A stretch of 64,000 nt of DNA from positions 60,815 through 124,814 of the forward strand of contig NZ_NPIB01000011.1 in assembly GCF_002849605.1 (NCBI RefSeq), read 5' to 3'. Positions 9,601-17,916 of the stretch are shown one piece after another; the first letter of the stretch is position 1; each line of letters begins with the position of its first letter. A program made the translations under genes and the position numbers. Origin of the DNA: Photobacterium carnosum. Its GTDB lineage: Bacteria > Pseudomonadota > Gammaproteobacteria > Enterobacterales > Vibrionaceae. The notes under the pieces were generated by a model, which was not told the DNA's origin, searched no databases, and saw only the letters and a list, made by a program, of their open reading frames with translations.

Positions 9601-12600
9601 TGAAGATCGCCAATATCAGCATCCCACAAAGTACCCATTCGCAAATCAATAAAACCGTTATTATCACTATCTGCTTGAACATGGGCAGCACCGTCATTTT
9701 CATAGGTTGTAGTGTAATTATTAGTCCCCGTTCCAATACTCGTATCTGGAGCATCACCTAAATCACTACCTAGAACATTTGGAGCCTTAGTAAAACACCC
9801 TTTTTGAAGGTTATACCCTGCCCCAGTGCTTCCAGTAAAACCAAAGCGCACCATATTATTACCCAGATCATTACGAATATCTCGCGTAAACTGGCCCACC
9901 ATGACGCCATCAACATAATAGGTAAATTGATTAATGGTTGGATCCCATTCAAACTGCGCTATATGATAACGACCATCTTCTAATTCCCCACCAGAAACAG
10001 ACGTGGCAGGAATAAGGGTATTAGCAGCATCTGGGGTATACACATCTCCATTAAGATAAACGGCGGTATGATCAATATATTGCCCGCCAACAGCATCATC
10101 TGTCGCCCCAATAAAGGTGTTATCAAAGGTATCAAATTCAAATACCACCGATGGCGAAACAGGTGTAGCTCCAAAAATATCACCAACACCTAATCCACCA
10201 CCAAAAGCACCAAAGGCATTCAGATCTCGCGCATCAGCAGATAATACAAACGTCATACCATCAGCACCACTTTCAATCCCTGTTGGACAGCCGGTATTAC
10301 AGGTTCTATCACCCAAATAAACTGCAAGTTCAGCATACATGGGTTGGTTTAAATCAATATACTCATAGCTCCACAAATACCCTTTTTGGTTAGTAGCATT
10401 AGGCGTCACAACATATTCACCATTTGCGGCTAAATAAGCATCGCCACCTTCAAAAACAACGGGCGCCTCACAAATATTGGGTTGCACAAAGATAGAAATA
10501 ATGGGTGTTACACTATTAGTGTCATCTTCGCCATTACCAAAACCGTTATTTGGCGTCGAATCAATATCATTAATACTCGTCGTAATGATCTCAGCATTAA
10601 TACTAGGTGCAGTTAATACCTGAGGCGCTAAACGGATCACCGCATAATCATTAAATCCTAACCCAATCGCACCAAGATCTAATTCTCCCGTTAATGGATC
10701 ATACGTCGTGATTTCTGTAACACCATCACCTGCATATGCCTTAACAAAGCTGTATCCTGCAGGAATAGGCAGCGTTACTTTAGTATTTAAGGCTATGGTT
10801 GATCCCATATTTTCAATATTTACCACGACATTAAATGGGATCCCAAGCGTGACATTCACACTAGGATCCATCGCTAACGTTAACGCTAAATCACCCTGAG
10901 GTTTTAATAAAATAACATGATCTTCAACCTCACCATCGCCACTACCGCCTGTTGGACTATCACAGGTTTCAGTACTAGAACAGATGCGTAGACGAACAAA
11001 GCTATCCATAAATTGCATATCCGCCGGCACATTAAAATCTAATTGTTCATTACCAGAAACAGTGATATTAGCAGTTTGTCTTTCATCTGCATCAAAAGTA
11101 CCGCTAGCATCAAAATCAATCCAACCATATAAGTTATCGTTACCTGAAGTAACAACGGGTACAATTAAAGACAATATATCGCCACTAACAAGAATATTAT
11201 TTATCGCAGGTTGGATAAATCCATCCTCATCATCCGGTATTAATCCATTACTATCATCACCATCAGCGGTAACTGTAGGCTGGCCATCATTTTCATTATC
11301 CGGATTATTTACCCCTAAATAAGGCGTTGAAGCTTCGGTCATATGACGTGGACCGCTATCAACTAATTCTGTCGCATAACCATTAACGGTTGGTGCATCA
11401 GCCCAATCTAACGGTACTGGTGCATAACGACAACGGGCACCATCATTACCTGCCGCAGAAACATTTGTTTGAGAAAAAAGTGTGGCCGTATAACTGCCCG
11501 CGGCTTTTGAACCATCCAATACATCAATACGATAAATACGTCCTGGCGATGGGTTTTCTGATATATACATATAGCCTTGATTATCAAAATACATCGCACC
11601 ATATGGTCCATTAGCGATTCCAGGTAATACTCCTAATGACGTTCTTGTGCCTGTTGTTGGATTAAATCGATATAGTGTTCGTGAATTATTACTCGGCACA
11701 GAATAAATAAAGCCATCAATCGGGTTAAACGCAATATCAGCATAATTTAAACTTGTCGTCGGTAAGGTTCCAATTTGAGTTAAATAGGTTTCACTGTTTG
11801 GATTGGTATCAAATAAATAGAAATCTCCATCCTTATGTGCATATAAAATACCGTTATCATCTATATCACCATTATTAGCGCCACTTGGCATGGTTGAATT
11901 AGATATGGGTAATGAATAAGAATTATAAGCACTGTCAAATAAATTAAGTGTGTTTGTTGCCTGTATTCCAGCCAATGTATTTGTCACCATAGAATACCCA
12001 ACACCAGAACCAGCCGTTACGGGTGACGTCAGTGAATTAACCGATCCTGTCGCTAAATTAATGGCATTTAAAACAGTTGAGCCAGAACCATTAGATTGGG
12101 TTAAATATGCCGGAGTAGAACACACCTCAAAAGAACTTACAGCAAAATCAGCAAAATTAACGTCAGTTACAATACCAGCACTCACTGTCACAATATTAGC
12201 ACTACTCGATTGAAAGGTAGCAGCATCCCCGATAGTACCGCCACCATAACTACCCGTATTGATGTCTAATATAGGCGCTGTTGGCGGACAAGTTGGAGAA
12301 GTGGTATTCATTTCATTAATAGCTTCATAGACTTTATAAGTGCCCGTAGTTCCCACCGTCAGGGCATATGCTCCCGTTGTTACATCTGTTGTCGTTGCAT
12401 AACATAAACCAGTCGAAGTGTTATAAGCAACGATAGGGATTCCAATACCTAACCCAGTTTCGGTTCCATCTTTAATACCATTCGTGGCAGTACCACCACC
12501 ATTCCCATCATCATTAAATACAAAGCCTGAGATTTGTTGTGCTTGAGCCATCGAGATGTTGAACAACAACCCACCACAAAAGCAAAAAAGCATTAATACT

Positions 12601-12626
12601 CTACGGATAATTTTCATCGTTTCCAT
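6627..12626 (-). CDS. Giant secreted multidomain protein with GEVED, DUF11 and L-type-lectin-like domains (1,999 aa)
   Basis: Signal peptide (residues about 1-29, ...FNISMAQA). Domains, with approximate residues: SdrD-B-like (30-120, '[14 protein letters not shown]'); a YncE/DUF6923-like beta-propeller part (170-405); GEVED (410-570, ending DGEVEDH); DUF11 (585-710); a legume/L-type-lectin-like domain (730-940, with [30 protein letters not shown] and [11 protein letters not shown]); GEVED (955-1135); a second propeller-like part (1140-1450); GEVED (1450-1610); SdrD-B-like (1615-1740); a beta domain (1745-1870); and a terminal DUF11 (1880-1999, ending AIYLVKIK). The lectin-like module suggests glycan binding, hence a secreted adhesin or matrix protein; that role is inferred. 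No membrane anchor or secretion barrel is present. An ATG three codons downstream (12617) is an equally plausible start. Confidence 0.8.
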   Translation of the reverse strand: METMKIIRRVLMLFCFCGGLLFNISMAQAQQISGFVFNDDGNGGGTATNGIKDGTETGLGIGIPIVAYNTSTGLCYATTTDVTTGAYALTVGTTGTYKVYEAINEMNTTSPTCPPTAPILDINTGSYGGGTIGDAATFQSSSANIVTVSAGIVTDVNFADFAVSSFEVCSTPAYLTQSNGSGSTVLNAINLATGSVNSLTSPVTAGSGVGYSMVTNTLAGIQATNTLNLFDSAYNSYSLPISNSTMPSGANNGDIDDNGILYAHKDGDFYLFDTNPNSETYLTQIGTLPTTSLNYADIAFNPIDGFIYSVPSNNSRTLYRFNPTTGTRTSLGVLPGIANGPYGAMYFDNQGYMYISENPSPGRIYRIDVLDGSKAAGSYTATLFSQTNVSAAGNDGARCRYAPVPLDWADAPTVNGYATELVDSGPRHMTEASTPYLGVNNPDNENDGQPTVTADGDDSNGLIPDDEDGFIQPAINNILVSGDILSLIVPVVTSGNDNLYGWIDFDASGTFDADERQTANITVSGNEQLDFNVPADMQFMDSFVRLRICSSTETCDSPTGGSGDGEVEDHVILLKPQGDLALTLAMDPSVNVTLGIPFNVVVNIENMGSTIALNTKVTLPIPAGYSFVKAYAGDGVTEITTYDPLTGELDLGAIGLGFNDYAVIRLAPQVLTAPSINAEIITTSINDIDSTPNNGFGNGEDDTNSVTPIISIFVQPNICEAPVVFEGGDAYLAANGEYVVTPNATNQKGYLWSYEYIDLNQPMYAELAVYLGDRTCNTGCPTGIESGADGMTFVLSADARDLNAFGAFGGGLGVGDIFGATPVSPSVVFEFDTFDNTFIGATDDAVGGQYIDHTAVYLNGDVYTPDAANTLIPATSVSGGELEDGRYHIAQFEWDPTINQFTYYVDGVMVGQFTRDIRNDLGNNMVRFGFTGSTGAGYNLQKGCFTKAPNVLGSDLGDAPDTSIGTGTNNYTTTYENDGAAHVQADSDNNGFIDLRMGTLWDADIGDLQNIGAIADDNDNFDDEDGVSVLLAATKGANFDIAINVAEDAARISSGQRLYAWLDFNLDGDWDDSGEQIIADVSAVIGNNNYSVPIPSNAIVGYSYLRVRLCSDVSCDSPIGLANDGEVEDYRVLISDLISNNQCDLIVQTRLPIAATDYSYNSLDVTAEPITFNNIVNPIIITNQININNINAIGFNRIHGLIYGSFTDMSQADRIHHLFVTDKTGTSFIDLGEIRAESATTIRRLQDGESFDFAKGDSLRHSGYSSTSTVLSAPTAGDVTADGNYLIVWRTSWDSLVKIDLNTQTFTTVPLDIATMGGSYGGGSIDVGADLAISSQSGLGYLVDLNGDMLYSVNVSTGAVTAQALTYFGAEPTLDTNSKLQAGALVIDDAISLYALTNGGNHDTNQDGTVNLNEQAVVYRINAITAEVEYVTASNESSLQGNDGAGCYDSIDYGDAAATYGQASHAYLDAALDGVADLALGSRWDPEFIQWVSTDATGDDIHGQNDEDLVIPAQIIVETSTTLPIQVVGNGFVSIWVDINNDGDFSDSNELLINDQAVTAGNNNIAITLDAASAEGFNGNTVMRVRLCSAANSCNTFDGAAVDGEVEDHLFELLNRIVLSGVVFEDNGVGGATAAHDGIQDGTEVGLGNFTVTVTFNDAGVTGVTTGDVIATDMTSGDGSYKFILGVDFSGKNLLLDVIKQADWIDISEANVTVIPQVTSTSVIDSQMAVNANAGDDISGLDFGKVRESRMEPDNFSEVEPGKAVLFPHKFTAATAGSVNFSIINSEVSPANTGWNTVLYIDNNCNGEVDGADAQIVNPVAVNSNSAVCLLSKVFVPADAPLNAQYHYDIAADMIFSDSAGTGHGITRQVLDKDTVRATFRGAGELKLEKTVRNITQGTAVGVSNNGRPGDILEYVITFTNVGNGDLTEVSIFDSTPSYTGLSQAIDCTSGSVPTSLTCMPVTTNGSNIVGYEGEIRWNMIGSLASGDQGTAIYLVKIK

Positions 12627-12822
12627 AACTCAACCAACGTAGTTAATCAGGGAACGAAAAAGGATGCAAAAATCACGCCTGTTATTTAAGCACGTTTATT
12701 GATGGGTATTAATGAGTAACGGAAGGTCTAAAAAAAGCAGAGTATCAATTAAAGAAACATCATGAAAAATAGAAAAAATATGCATTTTTAAAAATAAAAA
12801 ATTATCAATTATTTAGAATAAT

Positions 12823-12860
12823 AAACAATGACACTATCCTATGAAATAATGTCATTGTTT
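12823..12860 (-). terminator. Intrinsic terminator of the DauR/YheO-like gene
   Basis: Inverted repeat AAACAATGACA / TGTCATTGTTT, 11 bp, just beyond the stop at 12871. On the minus strand it is followed by a weakly T-rich stretch. Confidence 0.5.
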
Positions 12861-12870
12861 AATTACATAT

Positions 12871-13518
12871 TTAATTTGCACGTATTTCTCGCAAATAGCG
12901 ATAAATAGTATGAATGGAAATATCCAACCCTTTTGCTGCTATTTGAGCACTGTCTTTGAGATCAAAAATACCAAGGTCATGTAATCGCGTTACAATTTCT
13001 CGACTTTTCTTTGAGGGAGGGATCGAACTATCACTCATTACCTGCTCACGAACATTTTCAATCGAGCTATGCATCATTTCATCACTATTACGCGCAAACG
13101 TTTCCGCAGTAACACCATGATCACAATAAGTACCAATTGTTGGCATTAAACTATGGATCATAGATTGAAATGGGGCGTCTAAATTAAAATTAACACAGAG
13201 TAAACCTATCGCTTGCTGCTGCTTATTACGGATCACTGTTGTTAATGAACGTAACATTTTACCGTCAGGTGCTTTGGTAATATAAGCATCAGAAACATCT
13301 TTGCCTTCATTTAACTTTACTAATGCAATATTGGTAATTGGCGCACCGACTTCACGTCCCGTAATATGTCCATTGGCAATTTTCATAATTGACGGATGGC
13401 GAGAATCTAAACAATGCAATAAGACTTCAGTATGCTCACCCCACATTGCAGCGATACCATCAACAATATTTTCCATCGCGTGAAGAATATCATAATCACT
13501 TTCTGTCAATTCATGCAT
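12871..13518 (-). CDS. YheO/DauR-family transcriptional regulator (PAS_6 + HTH_22)
   Basis: The 215-aa protein has the two-part layout of the YheO/DauR family. The N-terminal PAS-like sensor (about 1-125) contains the typical VLHCLDSRHPSIMKIANGHITGR segment and a GLLCVNFNLD strand. The C-terminal winged helix (about 165-215) has SAQIAAKGLDISIHTIYRYL as the recognition unit. In Pseudomonas the family member DauR controls D-arginine catabolism, but no amino-acid dehydrogenase neighbour exists here, so target and ligand are unknown. AAGG lies eight bases before the ATG. It is a single gene with its own terminator. Confidence 0.85.
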   Translation of the reverse strand: MHELTESDYDILHAMENIVDGIAAMWGEHTEVLLHCLDSRHPSIMKIANGHITGREVGAPITNIALVKLNEGKDVSDAYITKAPDGKMLRSLTTVIRNKQQQAIGLLCVNFNLDAPFQSMIHSLMPTIGTYCDHGVTAETFARNSDEMMHSSIENVREQVMSDSSIPPSKKSREIVTRLHDLGIFDLKDSAQIAAKGLDISIHTIYRYLREIRAN

Positions 13519-13708
13519 TTTCTCTACCTTTTTTAAGCATCAAACTACTTACTAAGCAGTTTTATCATATTATCAATAATGACAGTATCTGTATTTTCCA
13601 TTAACAATATTAATATTTCATCAAAATACGCAATAATGATATCAGTATTATTAGTAATAATACTTTAATTATCCATTAGAATTAGCATTGTAATGACTCA
13701 AATAAAAA

Positions 13709-13730
13709 AATCCCGACCAAGGCCGGGATT
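13709..13730 (-). terminator. Intrinsic terminator of the small cold-shock-like gene
   Basis: A GC-rich hairpin AATCCCG / CGGGATT followed on the minus strand by a run of seven T. It lies 60 bp beyond the stop at 13790. Confidence 0.8.
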
Positions 13731-13789
13731 ATTTATTTAATTATGGAGGAACGTTACATTTTCAGTAAACATTCAACTCATTAACTAAA

Positions 13790-13990
13790 TCAGATAAAAC
13801 GAATTTTAACCGCTTTAAGTTTAGTGCTTGAATCATCTAACATAAATTCAACCATACTACCAGATGATGGCTGTGAGCGACTGCATACTTGAGATGCATC
13901 AAAACGAATATCGCCACCAAGATCGCTAGTAATTAAACCAATTTTATCAACTGGGTTGAAGCTACGAATAATACCTGTTTGTGAAGTCAT
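13790..13990 (-). CDS. Diverged cold-shock-domain protein (66 aa)
   Basis: It has the length and strand order of a CspA protein: TGIIRSFNPVDKIGLITSD, then DIRFDASQV, then GSMVEFMLDD. The RNA-binding motifs are altered. RNP1, normally KGFGFI, reads KIGLIT, and RNP2, normally VFVHF, reads IRFDA, so the stacking aromatics on the nucleic-acid face are mostly lost. AAAGGA lies ten bases before the ATG, and the upstream DNA shares a palindromic motif with the cspA gene at 17220. It is probably a specialised cold-shock-domain protein, as Vibrionaceae carry several; whether it binds RNA is uncertain. Confidence 0.7.
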   Translation of the reverse strand: MTSQTGIIRSFNPVDKIGLITSDLGGDIRFDASQVCSRSQPSSGSMVEFMLDDSSTKLKAVKIRFI

Positions 13991-14602
13991 AGTTTATATT
14001 TCCTTTATGCCCAAATATTACTTTTTTTATCAGCATATATATTTGAGGCTATCAATTTGAGTTTAAATAGTTTTATACCAAAGCGTTAATTAGCCTTGAT
14101 ATAGAGCTTTACTCATTGACCTACTACTTCTTAACTATAAGATCACCCTTCTTATAGCTTGGCACTGCTACAACGTTTGCAACATAAACGGATAACAATG
14201 ATTAGAAATGACATTGTGGTTTTATTTAAAACACATTAGGTCTGAGTAACAGACGAATCGAACATTAACGCCTATTTTTGATGCTGTAAATATTTTTTTA
14301 AATAAATTTGATAATAAATTGTGGATAACCACTGACAAAATCGATAACTACATGTTTATAAAGATAAAAAATAACATCAAGAAAACACACTCAACGGTTA
14401 AAAAATAAGCTAAATAACCAATAAAGCAGACTATAATTACATTACAGTTTTATTTCGTTAGTAATAATAAAATTGTCTTTATTTGTCGAACAATAAATAG
14501 TCTGCATTTTTGCAAGGAATAATTACGATATAAAATGACTAGGTTTCTGATATCAGCACATGTAAAGTATACCTATATATACGATAGTTATAAGGAACCT
14601 CA
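13991..14602. other. Divergent intergenic region
   Basis: About 610 bp between the small cold-shock-like gene (minus) and pdxY (plus), with no credible frame. It should hold the long 5' leader typical of csp genes and the pdxY promoter. TATAAT at 14432-14437 could be a -10 but lacks a good -35. A palindromic motif shared with the other csp upstream region lies near 14237-14253. Confidence 0.4.
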
Positions 14603-15460
14603 ATGAAAGGTATTCTATCAATACAGTCACATGTTGTTTATGGTCATGCTGGTAACAGTTCTGCAGTATTCCCTCTTCAACGTATGGGATTTGAAGTTTG
14701 GCCATTACATACCGTACAGTTTTCTAACCATACTCAATACAAACAAGGTTGGACAGGAACAGCATTTCCAGCAACCGATTTAATTGACCTTGTCAAAGGC
14801 ATCAACAACATTGATCAGCTTAAAAACTGTGAAGCAGTCCTTACCGGATACCAAGGTAGTGCTGATCAATGTTTAGCTATTATTGAGACCGTTAAAACAG
14901 TTAAACAGCAAAATCCTAATGCTATCTATATCTGTGATCCTGTTATGGGCGATCCTGAAAAAGGATGTATCGTCGCTGATGGCATATCTGAACACCTTAT
15001 TAATGATGTAATGCCACTGGCTGATGTAATTGTTCCTAACCAATTTGAGCTTAGTCAGTTTGTTGGTATGACAATCAATACATTAGACGATGCCGTTAAA
15101 GCTTGTCAGCACGCGCTAACTCTTGGCCCTAAAATGGTATTAGTAAAACATCTTCATAGCTTATCAATAGACAAGTTTTCAATGATGTTGGCAACAAAAG
15201 ACGGCTGCTATTTAGCACAACGTCCACATCTAGCATTTGATAACCAGCCAGTAGGCGTTGGTGATCTTATTTCAGCATTATTTACTGGTGGTTTATTAAA
15301 AGGCTGGTCAGCAGAACAAGCTTTTGAACATGCTCATAATGCTTGTTATGCGGTATTAAAAGAAACCCATCGCCGTGGCGAATGGGAACTACAAACAATC
15401 GCAGCCCAAGATGAACTTGTCGCGCCAACTGAAATTTTTCCAATTACAGAAATCAAATAA
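14603..15460 (+). CDS. pdxY: Pyridoxal kinase PdxY
   Basis: 285 aa, the normal PdxY length. It phosphorylates pyridoxal with ATP in the vitamin B6 salvage pathway, in the cytosol. Visible signatures are the N-terminal [20 protein letters not shown] substrate loop, [10 protein letters not shown], the CDPVMGD strand, and the C-terminal [12 protein letters not shown] anion hole with the catalytic Asp of the ribokinase/PfkB fold. AAGGAA sits eight bases upstream of the ATG. It is monocistronic, followed by a strong terminator. Confidence 0.96.
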   Translation: MKGILSIQSHVVYGHAGNSSAVFPLQRMGFEVWPLHTVQFSNHTQYKQGWTGTAFPATDLIDLVKGINNIDQLKNCEAVLTGYQGSADQCLAIIETVKTVKQQNPNAIYICDPVMGDPEKGCIVADGISEHLINDVMPLADVIVPNQFELSQFVGMTINTLDDAVKACQHALTLGPKMVLVKHLHSLSIDKFSMMLATKDGCYLAQRPHLAFDNQPVGVGDLISALFTGGLLKGWSAEQAFEHAHNACYAVLKETHRRGEWELQTIAAQDELVAPTEIFPITEIK

Positions 15461-15495
15461 AACGGCTCTCCAATCCAACAAACAAACAAACAAAC

Positions 15496-15518
15496 AAAAG
15501 CAGCCTAACGCTGCTTTT
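15496..15518. terminator. Bidirectional terminator between pdxY and fetB
   Basis: AAAAGCAGC / GCTGCTTTT, 9 bp, loop CTAAC, with a T run on the plus strand and a T-rich stretch on the minus strand. It serves two convergent genes. A short (CAAA)n tract lies directly before it (about 15478-15495). Confidence 0.85.
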
Positions 15519-15555
15519 TTGTTTTCTACTCTACTCATTTTCTCAAAATAAAAAA

Positions 15556-16335
15556 TTACAACACATTACCATAAGCATCAAATGAACGACGTTTTACAAG
15601 TGTCAGTGTCGTCGCAACAGAAAGCACACCTGAAACAAATATAGCCACCATGATCACTAACTGGTATTTAACGGCGACCAGTGGCATTGCTCCGCCTAAA
15701 ATTTGTCCCGTCATCATACCTGGTAGGCTCACAATACCTAACGTTGCCATTGAAGCTAATTGTGGCGCTAATGCGGCTTTAAAAGCCGTACGAATAAAAG
15801 GCTGAGCAGGATTAGGTGATCCCATCGTTAAATAATATTGATATTCTTGATGATTCTCTTTCAGTAAACTTCCCCAACGAGACAATGCCAACACATTCGC
15901 AGTTAAGCTATTACCTAATAACATCCCAGCTATCGGGATCATATATTGTGCTTGCCACCAGGGTGAAACTTGAATAACACCCGCTAAAACCGCAGGTAAT
16001 GCCACCGATAATGCGATAACTTGCCCACAAATAACCGCTGGTATCACTCGAAATAGATTAACATCAGAACGTTTACAAATGGTGTAACTGGCAAAAAGAG
16101 CCATAACGGTTAACCAGACAAGGTTTAAACCGAAACTCTGCCAACCAAATAATGTATGTAAATAAATACCAACCACGGATAACTGCAATGTCATCCGTAA
16201 TACAGACATAATCAGTGTACGGCTCAATCCTAACTGCCAACGCTGAAATAGTATTAATGGGATCAGTAATAACAAGTAAAAACCTGCCATGGCTGACCAG
16301 CGTAAATCGATAGCATGGCTAATGGTTGCTGTCAT
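15556..16335 (-). CDS. fetB: FetB-type ABC transporter permease (UPF0014)
   Basis: About 259 aa from the ATG at 16335, chosen because it overlaps the fetA stop in an ATGA arrangement; a longer frame to 16392 exists but overlaps fetA deeply. It has multiple hydrophobic helices, and the family's conserved cytoplasmic stretch is present: MLLGNSLTANVLALSRW and SLPGMMTGQILGGAMPL. In E. coli FetAB (YbbLM) is described as an iron exporter that helps resist peroxide stress; here this is assigned by homology. Confidence 0.85.
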   Translation of the reverse strand: MTATISHAIDLRWSAMAGFYLLLLIPLILFQRWQLGLSRTLIMSVLRMTLQLSVVGIYLHTLFGWQSFGLNLVWLTVMALFASYTICKRSDVNLFRVIPAVICGQVIALSVALPAVLAGVIQVSPWWQAQYMIPIAGMLLGNSLTANVLALSRWGSLLKENHQEYQYYLTMGSPNPAQPFIRTAFKAALAPQLASMATLGIVSLPGMMTGQILGGAMPLVAVKYQLVIMVAIFVSGVLSVATTLTLVKRRSFDAYGNVL

Positions 16336-17009
16336 TGGTCTATTCCTGATGCTATATCCATGTTGTAAACCTGATCGGCTGTCGCAAGCCATATCGGATC
16401 ATGAGAAACTGAAATACAGATAACATTCAATGTCTTTATTAATAAAATAATTTTATTTCTCGCCACAGGATCTAATGCTGACGTAGGTTCATCCATTAAC
16501 CACACTGGACGTTGCATCAAGACTGCACGCGCAATGGCTAATCGTTGCTTTTCACCGCCAGATAATAATGCCACTTCTTTATCAAGTGCCACTATCAATC
16601 CAGCGTCAGCTAATGCTTGTTGGCAATATTCTTCAGTAGGTTTTATATGAGAAGATAACATTGCTTTAAGATGCCACGGCAATAACAATACCTCTAATAC
16701 GGTATCCGCTCCCATCACGGCTTGTTGTGGCAAATAGCATATTTGTTGGCGCCAAAATGACAATGACTCAGTATCAATCAGCTGTTGCTGATAATTAAAA
16801 TACCCATTTTGTGGCGCTTTAAGACCAGCAATAACTTGCAATAAACTACTTTTCCCACAGCCAGAGGCACCAGACAACGCTAAATGTTGCCCAGACAATA
16901 AATCAACCGTTAATGGATCTAATTGACCATTTTCAAAACCTGATCGTAATTGAAAAAAACGTAAAGCATCACAAGATATAGTAGTAGACAATGAGGATGG
17001 ATTTATCAT
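16332..17009 (-). CDS. fetA: FetA-type ABC transporter ATPase
   Basis: About 225 aa from the ATG at 17009 (MINPSSLS); an upstream TTG would add an unlikely hydrophobic leader. Walker A is GASGCGKSS, the signature is LSGGEKQRLAIARA, Walker B is WLMDEPTSALD, and the switch His is in SVSHDP. Translation is coupled to fetB through the 4-base overlap. It energises the FetB permease at the inner membrane. Confidence 0.85.
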   Translation of the reverse strand: MINPSSLSTTISCDALRFFQLRSGFENGQLDPLTVDLLSGQHLALSGASGCGKSSLLQVIAGLKAPQNGYFNYQQQLIDTESLSFWRQQICYLPQQAVMGADTVLEVLLLPWHLKAMLSSHIKPTEEYCQQALADAGLIVALDKEVALLSGGEKQRLAIARAVLMQRPVWLMDEPTSALDPVARNKIILLIKTLNVICISVSHDPIWLATADQVYNMDIASGIDQ

Positions 17010-17169
17010 AACAATTAACACTAATAACGATCGAAGGTAATAATTGTATAAAAAACACAAAATTACTCAAATGGTTTAATTTAATAATCGCTATGAATCA
17101 GATCGATACAAGATAGTATTAATAATATTGATGGGACAATTACATTCAACAGGTAAAATATAAATAAAA

Positions 17170-17194
17170 AAATACCGACATAATGTCGGTATTT
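17170..17194 (-). terminator. Intrinsic terminator of cspA
   Basis: AAATACCGACA / TGTCGGTATTT, 11 bp, three-base loop, then a T-rich stretch on the minus strand. It lies just after the cold-shock gene ending at 17220. Confidence 0.85.
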
Positions 17195-17219
17195 AAAAAA
17201 CATTTAACGCGAGTGCGAA

Positions 17220-17429
17220 TTAAGCAGCTTCAACGTTTGCAGCTTGAGGACCTTTCTGGCCTTGTTCTACGTCAAAAGAAACCTTCTGACCTTCAGCTAA
17301 AGTTTTGAAACCTTCGCCAGTGATAGCACGGAAGTGAACAAATACGTCAGCGCCGCCATTGTCTTGAGTGATAAAACCGAAACCTTTCTCTTCATTAAAC
17401 CACTTAACGATACCAGTTGATTTAGACAT
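17220..17429 (-). CDS. CspA-family cold-shock protein
   Basis: A 69-70-aa single cold-shock domain with intact RNP1 (KGFGFI) and RNP2 (VFVHF), so a canonical RNA chaperone and antiterminator. The start at 17429 (MSKSTG) follows GGAG six bases upstream; the frame extends four codons further, but that would put the Shine-Dalgarno inside the gene. It is near-identical to the protein at 47792. The long untranslated upstream region fits cold-regulated csp mRNAs. Confidence 0.95.
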   Translation of the reverse strand: MSKSTGIVKWFNEEKGFGFITQDNGGADVFVHFRAITGEGFKTLAEGQKVSFDVEQGQKGPQAANVEAA

Positions 17430-17859
17430 GACTGTCTCCAAATTTTAATTAAATAATTCGCAAATTGCGTAATGTAGCCAGAAAAAGAATTATTTATGTT
17501 ATAGCTTATGCATGGAAAGCTTCATGACACGGGTAAAGCGTTACAAAGAAAGTTTTCTAAAACATAACGTTACATATAAATAGGTCTGAATTACAGGCCG
17601 AGTTCTATACTAATGAAATTAATTTGATTGTATAGTGTTTTTTTTAATTTTTAACGTTCTATAAACAAAAATATATTTATCATTACTCGCTCAAGATGTT
17701 AGATATTAAAAACAGTCTTACCGCTCACATAAAAATAAAGTAATTTATTGAAATACATTACTTTTATTTTAATAAAGCAAACTACACAGCCAAAATCACA
17801 CCAATAAATAAATATGAATAGATTTTCATTAACTACTATTCAATCTAAAAAATAATCGT
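17430..17859. other. Gene-free interval upstream of cspA
   Basis: About 430 bp without a credible frame, between the cspA start and the nutA-like gene's terminator. It presumably contains the cspA promoter and a long 5' leader. A TCTG...CAGG motif near 17584-17598 resembles one upstream of the gene at 13790. Confidence 0.4.
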
Positions 17860-17865
17860 AAAAAA

Positions 17866-17891
17866 GGGCAACGTATTCAGATACGTTACCC
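17866..17891 (-). terminator. Intrinsic terminator of the 5'-nucleotidase gene
   Basis: GGGCAACGTAT / ATACGTTACCC, one internal mismatch, four-base loop, then TTTTTT on the minus strand. It lies 26 bp past the stop at 17917. Confidence 0.85.
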
Positions 17892-17916
17892 ATTATCTAT
17901 TCTTAACTAAATGTTA

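Noticed and set aside
9394..12213. Plus- and minus-strand frames inside the 1,999-aa gene
   Set aside because: Shadow frames of the giant gene; no domain or Shine-Dalgarno support.
15477..15496. (CAAA)n tract before the pdxY terminator
   Set aside because: Only about five units and outside coding DNA; no sign of phase-variation use.
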